In this document: piece by piece, positions 24,514 to 36,580 of the stretch
Layout of the letters: each line of letters begins with the position of its first letter
How positions within the stretch are numbered: the stretch's first letter is position 1
DNA from: Brachynemurus nebulosus
Lineage: Eukaryota > Arthropoda > Insecta > Neuroptera > Myrmeleontidae
Assembly: GCA_035578155.1 (NCBI GenBank)
Contig: JAPWDM010000001.1
Coordinates: 88,360,076 to 88,424,075 of the forward strand
Direction of reading: 5' to 3'
Length of the DNA: 64,000 nt
Notes under the pieces: generated by a model
Databases searched by the model: none
What the model was told of the DNA's origin: nothing
The model's input: only the letters and a program-made list of their open reading frames with translations
Translations under genes and position numbers: made by a program

Positions 24514-24945
24514 GTGTAAGATTACACTAATGGTCGGGTAGATATTCAAATACCCGTAGTAGTTATTCTTGTACTTGAAAATATACCTGATTTTGGCTCT
24601 GAAATGAGGTATATTTTAAAGAGTAATTTTTTAGTTTCTGTTTTTTAAATTATACCCGATCCTAGATCGGTCAGTGACGTCACAAGCTCTGACTTCGGGT
24701 ATCTTGTAATCCTATTTTAGTTCGATTTTTTGAAATTCAAAATGGCGCCAACTGAAAATATTAAGAAAGATCATGTGCATATTTTATTATTTTAAAAATC
24801 AGTGTGCGTGCATTTTATTTTTCCATTGACATTTCAATTTTTAAATTTTTATTAAGATTAAAAAATAATGAAAAATGCAACTGTATGGTTGACATTTTAT
24901 GATATTTCATATATTTATGTATATTTTGTAATGGTCATTCAGGTA
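24514..24945. other. Unassigned sequence
   Basis: No gene. ATACCCG-type motifs in both orientations (24550-24710) hint at a small degraded inverted-repeat element, without definable ends. Confidence 0.35.
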
Positions 24946-26678
24946 GGGGAGAGACGGGTAAGATGACGAGTCGGGTAAGATGGCGAAATGCTTGGTTTTT
25001 GAATAGTGAACAACATTAGAAGTTTCATTCTTACAGTGTCATCTAATAATAGTATGTAATACTAAAATTTCTGTATCTTATGCTCAGCTGATAATTTCGT
25101 TGAACTTTATATGCAATTGTATGTGAACAAATTCATTTGACAACGGTGTTATAATATTTTTAAAAAGGAATTTAGTGAAATAGTGTATATTATCAGGTAT
25201 TTAATTAGTTTTAATAGAATTTTTTTATTAATTATCATTTATATTAATGACCCCAATTAGAATTTTAATTATTACAATTTGATGTTTTGTTATAATCTTA
25301 AGACAACTAATTTTGATGACGGAGGTAAGATGACGATCATAATTGGCGGGTATCATGACGATTCGCAACTTACCCCAGCCAAATGACAATTTAATTTCCT
25401 AACTTCTAAATTCATTTTTTGCGCAATATAGAATGGCGGGGAAGTATGTGCGGAAAAGTAAACGTCGCCTATTGTCGGATGAAGCACTTAAAGCTGCAAT
25501 TCGAGCTGTTGAAGAAGGAGATGCAGTGTGCAATGCCGCAGCGAAACCTTAACATTCCGGAACCTACACTAAGGCGTTGTTTAAAAAAACATTTTCAAAA
25601 TATTCAGTTGGCAGTACATGCTGGTAGATTTCTGGAAAACGCTTACACCCGAACAAACTAAGGATTTTGTAAATTACATTACAGAATGTAATGCTAGGGG
25701 TCTTGGGCTTACAGCTATACAAGTTCGGAAATTGGCTCTCCAATCTGCTGAGACAAATGGCATAGAGCACAGGTTCAATAAAGAGAAAAAGATTGCTGGG
25801 AAAGACTGGTTTGCATCTTTTAATGAAGAAAATAACCTTAGTCTTAGAACTCCTGAAGCAACTTCAATTGCGAGATTGCGAGGCTTTAACAAAGTAGCAA
25901 CATCTGTAGATTTAGTACAAAATAGAGATATTTCTTCCAGTGATTCTTACAGTGACCAACCTTTAATAAATATTGCAGGTAGGATTCAGTCAGCTACTTC
26001 TGCTCAAACTCACGGTGAGATATAAATAACCCCTGACACTCAAGACCAACCTAGCTGTTCTGGTGTAAGCGTTTTTAGCATTCGGCCACTGCCTTCGTGT
26101 CGTTCTAAAACAACTCGTAGGAAGATGTCATCCTGTATAATTTCTAACACTCCAGTTAAAGAAACTTTAGAAAAACGACAAAAGGAAATTGCTGAAAAAG
26201 AAAATCTAAAAAAATAAAAATGTAAAAAAGAAAATTAGGAGTAAAATCAGCAAAATCCAAGAGTATTGCAAGTAATAAAACCTATTATTGCCCGGGTTGT
26301 CTAGAATTGTATGAAGATCCTCCTATCGAAAATTGGATACAGTGTGCATCTTGTTCCAATGAAAAATTTTCATGGTGGCATGAAAATTGTACGAATTATG
26401 GGGGAGTCGAAGATTTTAAATGCAATTTATGTTTATAGTCATCTTACCCCACTAAATATGTCATCTTACCCGCTATAGTGGGTAAGATGATGAAAATGCA
26501 ATTCATCAAATTTCTTATGTTATTTACGAACTGGTTTGTTTTTCGGTTTTAAAAGTTTTCCTAATTGAAAGAGAATATATTAATTTATTTAAATTTATAA
26601 TTTCGTTGTTTTTAATAAACAAGTGTTATGATAAAATTGAGTTTTTCCTTAGTATCGCCATCTTACCCCACTTTCCCC
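24946..26678 (+). mobile_element. Pogo-type element with internal deletion of the DDE domain
   Basis: Termini GGGGAGAGACGGGTAAGATG and, complemented, GGGGAAAGTGGGGTAAGATG, bordered by TA (24944-24945, 26679-26680). GTAAGATGACGA-type motifs are repeated internally near both ends. The interior codes for the DNA-binding N-terminus and zinc-finger C-terminus of the transposase only. Confidence 0.85.
25433..26438 (+). pseudogene. Pogo transposase derivative: HTH, CENP-B-like domain and PHD-like zinc finger, no DDE
   Basis: From ATG 25433 a basic start leads into a Psq-type HTH (SDEALKAAIRAVEEGDAV, then, after a frame slip near 25545, LNIPEPTLRRCLKKHF). After another slip near 25635 comes the CENP-B-type second DNA-binding domain (TLTPEQTKDFVNYI ... 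FNKEKKIAGKDWFASF ... LRTPEATSIARLRGFNK, to about 25905). In autonomous relatives the DDE_1 nuclease follows; here the frame passes into a Ser-rich linker and stops at 26022. The downstream tail resumes in pieces (about 26090-26215) and closes with a Cys4-His-Cys3 finger at about 26290-26435 (CPGC, CASC, WHENC, CNLC). Frameshifts make an intact product unlikely without editing or splicing. Confidence 0.75.
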
Positions 26679-27309
26679 TATAATGATTTATACATATAAA
26701 TTTAGAGAGATTGTGTGAATACTTATAAGTTAATATTCTATGTAAGCGCCATTTTCTTTTTTTAAAATCGAAAGAAGAAATCGTATGTGCATAAACTCGC
26801 AAGTATCATTAAACGATTTTTATTTCGATTTTCATCCAATCAAAATCGTATGTATAAACGCTCCCTCAAGTATTTGAAGAACATTTCGAGCCATTACCGC
26901 CGATTTACCGTAAGTGACACCTTTATTAAAATTGAGATTTTTATTGTAAGTAACATTTTAAATTGTAACGGACAAAGCATTGGTAATGTTTCCCTCCAAA
27001 ATTCATTAATTACAGAGTTAACTCTATGTTAAGTTTCAATTTAATAGCACATTTCTGTGTGAAAATATTTTAAAAAACCTTCTTCTGTAAAATTTGATAT
27101 TTGTCGCTTACGATAAGTCGGTGGCAATAGCTCGATTTTCCCATAATTTACGATGCTAAGCTAAAAGAAGGCGTTTTTACAGGTCTTCAAATAAGAAAAT
27201 TAATCCAAGACAGTATTTTTATTCAAACATTAAACAAAAAATAACCTAAAAGCTTGGAATTGTTTCTTCGCAGTCATTAACGGTTTTCTCGGTAATAACA
27301 AAGCAGAAA
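26679..27309. other. Unassigned sequence
   Basis: AT-rich; the open frame at 26787-27032 has no recognisable similarity and no supporting context. Confidence 0.35.
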
Positions 27310-27995
27310 AGGATATAGCATGATAAGTATAGGTAAATCTACCCCGGAGCGAATTATTTTAATAACTGTATTATCGGTATGGTAAGGCTGTAAGTAATTA
27401 ATATCTACAATTTTGGCGGCCAAAACTGAGTAGTTATGGAGATAACTAAAAAAAAATTTAAAAAATTACAAAAATTTTTTTCTTGGTAACTACTCATTAC
27501 TCAACTTAGGAAAATAATTCCAAATCCACATGAAGGCAAACACAAGGCAATAGTAACTGTATTGTCATTTATGTGACATTGCAGGTACTTCATATGTATA
27601 ACTTCCCTAGATCAAAACAAAACCATTATGGAAATATAATAGAAAATTGTCAAAAAATGTGGTGTAGTCTATAACCCTATAAAAATAACATTGGATCAGA
27701 TACTATCCTTGTTATTATCCTTAATAACGAGGACTGATACGATAATAAATATGTCTAATATTCTTGAGAGTGTTTGCCTTCATGTGGATTTGTAATTATT
27801 TTCCTAAGTTGAGTAAGTTACCAAGAAAAAACTTTTTGTAATTTTTAAAATTTTTTTAGTTATCTCCATAACTACTCAGTTTTGGCCGCCAAAATTCTAG
27901 ATATCAATTTCTAACAGTCTTACCACACCAGTAATATAGTTATTAAAATAATTCGCTCCGGGGCAGATTCACCTATACTTATCCTGCTATATCCT
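27310..27995. mobile_element. Fold-back element with ~215-bp inverted arms
   Basis: The left arm (AGGATATAGCATGATAAGTA...) and right arm are imperfect reverse complements over about 27310-27545 and 27768-27995. Shared blocks include GGAGCGAATTATTTTAATAA and CTTCATGTGGATTTG. The roughly 220-base loop is non-coding. No flanking duplication is obvious. Confidence 0.75.
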
Positions 27996-29220
27996 TATGA
28001 AGTATTGATACAGGAACTGCCTCACCCATATCAAAACTTAGGATGCAGAATGTCATTTAGGATTAATTTTCTACATTCTCATGTAGATTATTTTCGTAGT
28101 AACTTTTGTACAGTGAATAATGAATATGGAGTTTCATCAAGGTGTCAAAACTATAGAAGTCAGCTACCAGAGTCCACCTATGATGGGCAATTTTTGTTGT
28201 TTGTTAAAAAAGGAAGATTTATCACAGCGTAAAAGGCCAATGAAAAATCATTGGTGATATTTTTTCAATTAGATCAAAATATTCTATAAAATTGAAATAT
28301 TTAAGAATTACACTTTTTGTTAAAATTAAAAATGTTTTAAATATATATTTAATTTTAAAGTAAAATTTTCTACGTATTTTCTCAATTTTTGTAGTATCAC
28401 GAAGTCTCTAAATCTACATAGACCTGTTACAGCAAACTCATTATAAGTTTTTTGTGATGCGAAAGAGATGTAATCCGAAACATATATTTTTTGTGTTGTC
28501 GACAAAAGTTGAAAATTTGTTCCCTTAAATGATAATAATTAATCAAATTTTCAACGATTTTTTCATGTCCACACACATGCACTAAAAGTTCACTAAAAAA
28601 CGGTCCTATTTGATCTCGATTTCCAGCGAGGCTAGATCAATAGACCTCTGTACACAGAACAGAATTTATAATATGAAATTTTTGGCAAAATATACTTTTA
28701 TTTAAACCAGTGTTAAAATTTAATCTAATTATTTCGAAGAGGTCAAGTCAAAAAAAGTAAATTTTTTTCGGTTTGTTGTAAAAATGAAAATTAAATAGTT
28801 TTTCAGGCATAAACTTTCCTGTCACTGATATAGATATGGGTGTAGTACAACAAATGTAAATAAAAAGGGATTGTTTATAAATGAAATGAATGTATTAAAT
28901 ATTAATGTTGAAGTAAAAGATTATATTATTATAATTAAATTATAATAACATTATGATCACATGATAGAACACACACAAGTGTATCAAGTAACTGAAAATC
29001 AAAATGTAATATTTATTACTTGCATTATTCAATCAATTCTCATCCCCTTCATATAAATGCACACAGATACAAATAGCATTCTTGTCAAGTGAATGCTATT
29101 CAGCTCCTTCTTTTTTGGCAATGTTTATTTATTTACTCTCTGTGACGAAACAAATTTTTTATTTATATTTGCTACTCAATATGCAATGATTAATCAACAA
29201 AGAACTATTTTCGGGCAAAA
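27996..29220. other. Unassigned sequence
   Basis: No supported gene or element. A 75-codon open frame (28005-28232) contains no recognisable domain. Confidence 0.4.
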
Positions 29221-29420
29221 AATACCCCTGTCGCAGCATCCTGCATAACATAGCGAATGTCCGTTTACAAAAATTAGTTTTTTTCGGAAACCAGTTTACA
29301 TACAATAATAGTTCAAAAACCTATTTTAAGTGATTTTTTCCCGTCTTTCCAGTGATGTAAAAAATGTCACAAAAACTTTTGAAAATGTACGAGTTTTAAA
29401 AAAATCTTCATAAAATTTTC
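29221..29420 (+). repeat. 'TACCCCTGTCGCAGCA' repeat, plus-strand copy
   Basis: Starts AATACCCCTGTCGCAGCATC and follows the 1911-2075 copy with an internal 45-base difference around 29280-29330. Confidence 0.75.
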
Positions 29421-29903
29421 GTCTGTTTTTGCTTTTAACAAAATCCTTTTGTTTGGTTATTATGGCGGCCACAGATTTTTTAAAGATCAAATTCCCTGAC
29501 TTTTCCAGGTTCTCCAGAAATTTTATTAAAAAATTCCCTAACTATTTTGTGAAAAATGTCGTCCCAAAAAGCTAAAAAACTTGTACACTTTTTCTTAAAG
29601 TAGATGAAGTAAATGAAGAGCAAAAAAAAATTTATCAGTAAGAGTTCAGCTGGATAGACACCGAAGTGATTGCGTCGTAAGTGTTGCGTTTTGCCAGTTT
29701 CGATCGGAACGCTAAAAAGATCATATAAAGTAGATTTTAGGATCATTATCCTACGTGAGCGAAATCTCGCAAGAAAATAATTGTTATAACTGGAGAATCG
29801 CTATCTTCAACAAGTAAGTTCGCTATGTTTCTTCTTATATACATTTATAAGGGTAAGTTAAAACACCAATTCATATTTAAAAATTTTGGAACAAAGTACT
29901 TAC

Positions 29904-30082
29904 GTGTAACCGACAGTTGTCTCCTTCGCTGTAACTCCATTGTAATGTATGTGTAACTCTTTCTCTCCATCAGGTAATACATTCATAAATATAAAATTGT
30001 TAGCACAAATGCCTTTTGTAAAATCACTTAAAATTAACAAAATAACCCAAATAAAAATTATATGCAGTCCATTTGACTTCAT
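29904..30082 (-). CDS. First coding exon of a secreted protein
   Basis: ATG at 30082 opens 59 codons plus two bases, ending at 29904 immediately before GTAAGTA (29903-29897), a perfect 5' splice site. The first 20-odd residues are a textbook signal peptide: MKSNG, then a hydrophobic run (LHIIFIWVILLIL), then a polar region with a small residue near the likely cleavage site (KGICA). The mature start is NNFIFMNVLPDGEKELHIHY. I do not recognise the family and did not find exon 2. If the intron is short it should lie below 29890; the open frame at 29480-29746 looks like repeat. The combination of signal peptide, sensible phase and donor makes this the best host-gene candidate in the window. Confidence 0.5.
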
Positions 30083-32417
30083 ATTTAACTTTCGAATGTG
30101 TCCAAAATCTTTTTCAAGTCAAATTTACGAAAATGTTCAGTACACTAACAATAAGTAAAATATTTGTTGGCATCACTAAATAAAAATATTGTATTAATTA
30201 CATTGAACTTGATACTAACAATACTGGCTAGTGAACTAACTAATAAATGATACTCTTCATATGTCACTTATGTACATGTCGTAATTATTTTTCGCAAAAA
30301 ATTGATAAGTTTTTTTTTTCTTTTAGAAATAAAAAAAAATTATCGTTTAAGCATATAATTCACTGTCTGTGTTAATGATAACTGAAATTTTATTTATCCA
30401 TTTTTATCAAAAATTCAAATAAATAATTTGCTTATTCTGAACGTTAATTTTTTTATAAACTTGTTTTTAAGATTTTTCTTTAACTGATGTATGTGATCAT
30501 CTTCTTATAATTAAATTTCGGCACCTGAAACAAAAATAATTTTTATATTAAATAATTCCAATTTTTAATTTTCTAATTTATTAATGGCTCAATAAAATAT
30601 AAATGGTCAATAAAATTAATTTTTGACTACAATAAAAGAAAGTAGCCAAAATTTTGTGCGGAGCTTTGTTTTAATTTTTTAGTTAAAACTCCAAAAGTCG
30701 TTGTACAGTACACAAAAGGTGAAGTAAATGAAAAACGTTAAATTCAGATTCAAACAGATTCAACCTCATTTTATTCCATTCAATATTACTCTTAAGGAGA
30801 GGGTAAGGTTAAAAACTTACAGTTAAAATCTCTTTATTAAAACCAGTGGTACATTAAAGTATAACATTCGAAGAAAATTGTATAAAATTTTCACGAAGAA
30901 ATATTAAAAAATACAGTAATGGCAGCAATTATTCGAACGTGTCTCGGAAAAAGTAGAACTGCAGTGCCCCTCATAACTTGGTGCTGGATCATCCGAAATA
31001 AAAAATTAAAGTTCATTCGTTAGATAATAGTTTCCCTCAGGTAACGTTGGGAGGGTTTTTCGAAATTTTAGTTTTTCACTTTTTTGGAACACTTAGAACG
31101 GAAAAACACGATTTTTGTGAAAAAAATTGGCTAATTTGTTATTGTAACATAAAAATTATTAACAAATTTGAAAAAAAACTCTCCAGCGTTACCTCGTAAA
31201 TTATGTACAGAAATACTGTTCAAAATTTCAAATGGATCGGTGCTGTAGTTTTGAAATTATGAGGGGCACCGACTTTGAAAACGTGAGCTGTGGGGAAAAC
31301 GCTTTAAAGTTTTGAACACTTAAAAATTCTTGTATAAAACTGATATAGAATACTTACTACTAAACTAAATTTTGTACCCTACACTGACAAAATATACAGT
31401 ACAGGTATAAACACATTAGTACTTCCATTGAAATTTCTATAACTGAGAGAGAGATATATATATATAGAGCGAAACATCTACCACGTAACAACAAAAATGC
31501 TTAAAACTTCGTCAATTTTGCTCCAATCAACTTGAAATTTTGAGACAATATTCTTGAGATATTATGCATTCAGTTAAAAAAATAAAAAAAATGCAAAAAA
31601 AATTATTTTAATACCATACCCTGCCCTTAAAGATACACCCCCCACCCTTACCCCCCTCACCCCCAAAAAATACTAACAAAGCTTCAAATTAAATCACTTA
31701 TTTTTAACTGATAAGTTAATGTGTACTTTTAAAATTATCTCTTCGATAATTGCTAGAGTAACAAATTTCGAAATATTTTAGGGTGTTTCAAAATCAGGGA
31801 GTTTTAAAATCCCAAAAGTCGCATCGAGATCGAAATTAGTAAATAAATGCGTACAAAACTACAAAAAATAAATCATCCATCAAACTTTATACACTATTCT
31901 TACTGCGTTTGCAAATCTATAACTTTACGCAAGAGCGCAATTTTGATTTAAATACTGGTAAAATTCAGGTGATAATTGTATAATTTTTACTTTTTTTATT
32001 AATTAGCGATAAAAAATAAATGAATGAAGTAGTTTGTTATACAGATGTATCCTTTTGCATAACAATTCCTATCTCAATTATATCCCAAAATCAGAATTAA
32101 AATTTAAAAATTTCGAAATGTCGAATTTGAAATTTCTACTATTGTCAACTTCTTTAACAGTATATATCCACCTTGGAATAAATTCTCTTGGATCAAATGG
32201 ATAATTACAGTTTTGCAGATTCTAACGTAACTACTGACAATAAGCAAGGGCATCCTTTAGTTAAATACGTCGGAAAAACTAGGCAAATGAAAGTACCTCA
32301 ATAGTCGAGACTAAGTTTTTAGCAAACAGGCTAGCAACATACATAATAGTGTTTAAAAACAGCATTACTTTACACTTTTACTATCTTGAAATGAATAAAC
32401 TTATTTAAATAAACATA
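30083..32417. other. Unassigned sequence with dispersed-repeat character
   Basis: No genes supported. Between about 30890 and 31330, motifs GCCCCTCATAACTTGG and ATGAGGGGCACCGA face each other around GGTAACGTTGGGAGGG/CCAGCGTTACCTCG, suggesting a degraded inverted-repeat element. A GA/TA-rich tract lies near 31440. Confidence 0.4.
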
Positions 32418-33759
32418 TCCTAACCAGTTAATATTATAAATGTGAAGTTTATTTATTTGTTTGTTTGCTTGTTTGTTTGTTTGATGTACTTTCACACATC
32501 AACAGCTTAACCAATCAACTTTAAACTTTTCATTAACAAAACTTGGGGTGGCGGGGGGCACTTTTTATCTTAAGAAAATATTTCACTCCTGAGGAAAATG
32601 TATTAAATTATAACATTTTACCATTTAAAAAGGGACGAGTGATTTCAAATTTTTTTACATTGTCAACGCGTATCTCAATCCCGTGGGAAAACTTATTTCT
32701 GTAGAAGAATATATTTTAAATGTAACAAAAAGAAGATTCTTTGATTTTGTTTAAACTGAGCATATGTTTAACAGAAAGAAGCGAGATAAATAAAGGTTAC
32801 TTCTTACCCAGAGAAAATATCTTACTCCCGAGGGAAAGTGTATTTAAAAGGAAACAGTGAAATAACGATAATTAACTATTAAAAAAGTCAAATGATCGAT
32901 TTCAAACTTTACATATTGTTTATAGAGGGGATAAATGTTTACAAAGGGGATAAAAAGAACACTGGCAAATTTTCACCTAGAGAAAACATCTGATTTTCGT
33001 GGAAAATCGAATTCCCATGGGAAAATGTATTTAAAACTAATTAAAAAATTTGTTTACTATTCATTTCGTTCAAACTTTACATATTGTTAGAAAAAAGAAC
33101 GGAAATGAAAATAGTTTTACTAGAAGAACATTATTGACTTCATTCGAACTTTACATATTGTTAGGAGAATGGACAGAAGTGAATATAAATTACTTTAATT
33201 TGAGAAAATATGTCATTTCCAAGGGAAGGTATACTTAAAGTGAACCAGTGAATTTTAAAAAAAATGGAGGTCAGATAGAGGCTACTTTTTACCTCGGGTA
33301 AACATTTGATTCCCGTATGAAAATATATTTAAAATAGGAACAATCGAATTGATTTCATTTGAATTTTGCTGATTTTTAGCAAAAAGGTCGTAGAAGAACA
33401 TAGAATACTTTCTTCCCCGAGGAAACATTTCATTCCTAAGGGTTTTCCCAGAATTTTCTTCGCTGCCAAAAAAAAAAAAAAAAAAAAACACTGTATTACG
33501 AGTATCCTACCTAATATTATAAATGTGAAAGTGAGATTTGTTTGTCCTTCTTTCACTCCACAACTGCTTAATCAATAGAATAGAGATAGAATAGAGAGTT
33601 ATAGACTACTTTTCACCTGAGGAAAACATTTTATTTCTGTGGGAAAATTCCCAAGAAAAAATAACAGTTCTCAATAGTGACACGATATAACTTTTATATG
33701 TATTAACTAAATGTCATAATTTAAAATACAACACGGGCGAAACTGCGGGTAATTGCTAG
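32418..33759 (+). mobile_element. Helitron-like (Lep1-type) non-autonomous element
   Basis: Starts after A with TCCTAACCAGTTAATATTAT and ends GCGGGTAATTGCTAG before T, the TC...CTAG ends and A/T insertion site typical of Helitrons. A second 5'-end-like copy starts at 33505 (TCCTACCTAATATTATAAAT), so the unit is either two nested elements or one with a duplicated head. The interior has degenerate tandem units with GAAAATGTATTTAAA-like motifs and a run of A at 33469-33488. No Rep/helicase. Confidence 0.6.
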
Positions 33760-34749
33760 TATTTTCACATACTTTCATTTTGTTCCTTTCTTTATTAACA
33801 ACACTATCTGTCGACCAATCTATGTTTCCTCATGGATTCCTTAGCAAGACTAAAATGGAAGGAATTCAACATGATATTTGCGGGCGCCCTTCTTTGATTT
33901 TTAAAAATTTTGCCCAAAATATATTTTTCGATGCCCTCTTTTCTCTGACTTTTTTGAAAAGTTTTCCCTAAAAATTAGGTGACATTCCCCCATCATCCAC
34001 TTTTATAAAATTCTACTATCTCTTTTACAGGTGCGCGGCCCCAAAAGGCGCGAAGCTAAGTGTGGTCGTACCCTTTGTATACTCTTAACACCGCCTCTGA
34101 TTGATAGTAGTCTTTCATATAAATTTCATTTGACCAACAAAACAGATAAGCGCAAAATTTTTCAACGGTATCATAGACTATGACCTTTGTTCCAGAAAAT
34201 TAAAATGTCGCCGCTTAATGATTGCCGCGACACAGCTCCATTAGGGTGTTCCATTATGTAAGGAAAAAAAATTAAATGTAAAATTTTTGCAGACTTTGCT
34301 TATGCCCCGAGTCTCAGTGATATAAAAAATATATATGCCAAATTTCAAGAAGATTGGCTAATATTTAGAGGTTGCACACTTTGATAAGTTTTGTAAAAGT
34401 ATTGTAAAGAATTGTTTCTGTTGTTCGTCCCTGACCCTCACATGGCTCTGATCGTTTCATTTCCTTTTTCTTTGTAGGTTTGGTTTCTAAATTTTTAGAC
34501 ATATTTTACTTATCAGTCTGAGTAAAACGTCCGTCCAAAAAATCCAAAAGACAAAGAAAGTTTCTAGCAAATACGAAAGATGCTTTAGGTGATTAGCAAA
34601 TATGAGAGCACTTATTAATATCTAAATCTGATAAGTGCTCAGAAACTAGCGTATCCAAATCATTATTTGGAGCCCATCGACTCACAATTGCCTCGTGCCC
34701 AAAGTGAACCTATATGAGGCTGCCAAAATGTCAAACATGTTTCATTCCT
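33760..34749. other. Unassigned sequence
   Basis: No gene supported. GGTGCGCGGCCCCAAAAGGC near 34030 looks like a transposon edge, but no partner was found. A block near 34310-34390 (GAGTCTCAGTGAT...CCAAATTTC) recurs inverted near 35510-35580. Confidence 0.4.
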
Positions 34750-34753
34750 TTAA

Positions 34754-34984
34754 CCTTTTCGCGCCGAAGACCGTATATTCCCGTGATAAAAAAATGTGAC
34801 AAATAGTCGAAGACCGTATTTATCCGACTTAGAGAAGTTTTTTTTTTTTTCAAAAAGTATTTTTTTACGAGTATATAACAACCAAATTTATATTCTACTT
34901 TAGAAGACCGTACGATTCCGCAAACCTCGAAAACTGCCCGTCTTATGGGCATACTTAATACGAAAATCGCACGTCGCGAAAGGG
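34754..34984. mobile_element. piggyBac-type MITE
   Basis: Flanked by TTAA on both sides (34750-34753, 34985-34988). Termini CCTTTTCGCG and, complemented, CCCTTTCGCG. GAAGACCGTA is repeated internally. 231 bases, non-coding. Confidence 0.8.
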
Positions 34985-34988
34985 TTAA

Positions 34989-35660
34989 TTATCATGAAAG
35001 AATATTCAGCTTTTTGGAAATTGAATGAAGTTTAGTGAAGAGGACAATTTTAAGTGCAGTTATCCTTTACCATCCACCATGCTTGATGTAGAGCCACTGG
35101 GATCCTGAAACTGAAGTCGTTTTTAGACCAGTCACCGAGGCACAGGAGTGAGAGCTGTAATAATTTTTTTGTAGTCTTCTTTTCGATAACTTTCATTTTT
35201 TAAGACATTTTGAATGTAGTTAAACATATCGACTTGTTATTCTTCTAGAAAACCTTGAATACGATTTTCCTCATCCAGCATTGTCGTATATGACTCCTTG
35301 TCAAATGAAGCCCACAGACTTTGGAACTTCCCAAAAGTTAGGTCCACTTGATTCTATGCTACAGCACACTTCTCAGACACTCCTTTCAATATTATTTATA
35401 TATATATATATATTAGTACATGAGAATTCCATTAGTACAAAGTACTGCAATATTAGCAATTTTATTAGTTAGAGAAAAAAGTGATTAATGTGTGCAACCC
35501 CTAAATATGATCCAATTTTCTTGAAATTTGGCATATATGTCTTTTACATCACTGAGACTTGGGGCGTAAGCAAAGTCAGATGAAAACCACATCTTTGTAA
35601 AAATGAAACACCCTAAGCTCCATACTTGTTAAAATACCTGTAAATGTAATGAAAAGTAAA
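34989..35660. other. Unassigned sequence
   Basis: No supported gene; a TA tract lies at about 35397-35413. The 35510-35610 block is an inverted relative of 34310-34390. Confidence 0.35.
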
Positions 35661-35665
35661 TATTT

Positions 35666-35870
35666 TTATGTCATCGAAGATGACATATTAATATGGTTGT
35701 GTGACTGAATAATTATTGAGTTGTACATCCATATTGAATAAACGCAAGAGGGCTGTAGAGTTAACAACTATAGAGTTAACGAAAAATCATAAATTAACAC
35801 TTTCACTGAGATGACATTACTTAGTGCGTGTCAAAAACACGCATTTGACGAATATTTTTGTATTTATATC
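35666..35870 (+). repeat. Dispersed repeat 'ATAAACGCAAGAGGGCTGTA', copy 1
   Basis: Contains TTGAATAAACGCAAGAGGGC and GATGACATTACTTAGTGCGT, followed by TCAAAAACACGCA. All recur in the same order at 54824-55130. Class unknown; no TIRs seen. Confidence 0.75.
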
Positions 35871-36087
35871 GTTTCCGTTACTATATGTGCAAGAAATTTT
35901 CAATATAATAATAAATCTGTTTGTAAATAAATGTTTAAAAAAAAAAAATATTTTAAACAGAAGTTAAATATAATTAAAATTTAAATAATATACAATTTTG
36001 AAGATAATAATGGTCTATTTATTATGTAAAAATGTGTAAAAATAACTAAATTGAAATGCGTTGGTTATTTAAACGAATGTATACAAC

Positions 36088-36572
36088 CAGTGGCGTAGCA
36101 AGCGGGTGGTAGGGATGGCCCCCGCCATGGGCGCTGAAATAGATGGGCGCTGCCGCTACGATTTTGCTTAATCATTAAAGTATAGGTACCACCTGATTTT
36201 GATACAAAGAACATTGAAAAAATTACTCAAAAACATAGACTGCGATAAAATCACAGTTAAGATATATGGCTACACTGGCTAGTCTTAAACTAGGCTACAA
36301 GTTGAAAATAAAATGATTTCTGGCATTTCTACAAGTCTGGAAAACAAAGGAACTGAGTGTCATTATCGCGTAATTCCGTGAAGTTCGATAATTCAAGCTC
36401 AGAAGTCCAGGTGGCTGTAGTTTGTGCAAAAGAGAAGAGGAGACATATGATGTGATTGTGGGTAGGGGGCGGATTTTTTTAAGTTACTGAACCCTCCCCC
36501 CCTCTTTCTATCAAAGAGAGGGCGCCACTTTCAAGTCTGGCCAGGGGACCAGCCACCTCAGCTACGCTACTG
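36088..36572. mobile_element. hAT-type MITE
   Basis: Ends CAGTGGCGTAGCAAG and, complemented, CAGTAGCGTAGCTGAG. Flanking 8-mers TATACAAC (36080-36087) and TATACAAA (36573-36580) match at seven of eight positions. 485 bases, unusually GC-rich at both ends, non-coding. Confidence 0.8.
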
Positions 36573-36580
36573 TATACAAA

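Noticed and set aside
29480..29746. Second exon for the signal-peptide gene
   Set aside because: No in-phase acceptor found; the sequence (TTCCCTGACTTTTCCAGG...) looks like a dispersed repeat.
32795..33240. Possible gene in the 62-codon frame 33050-33238
   Set aside because: It lies in tandem-repeat interior of the Helitron-like element.
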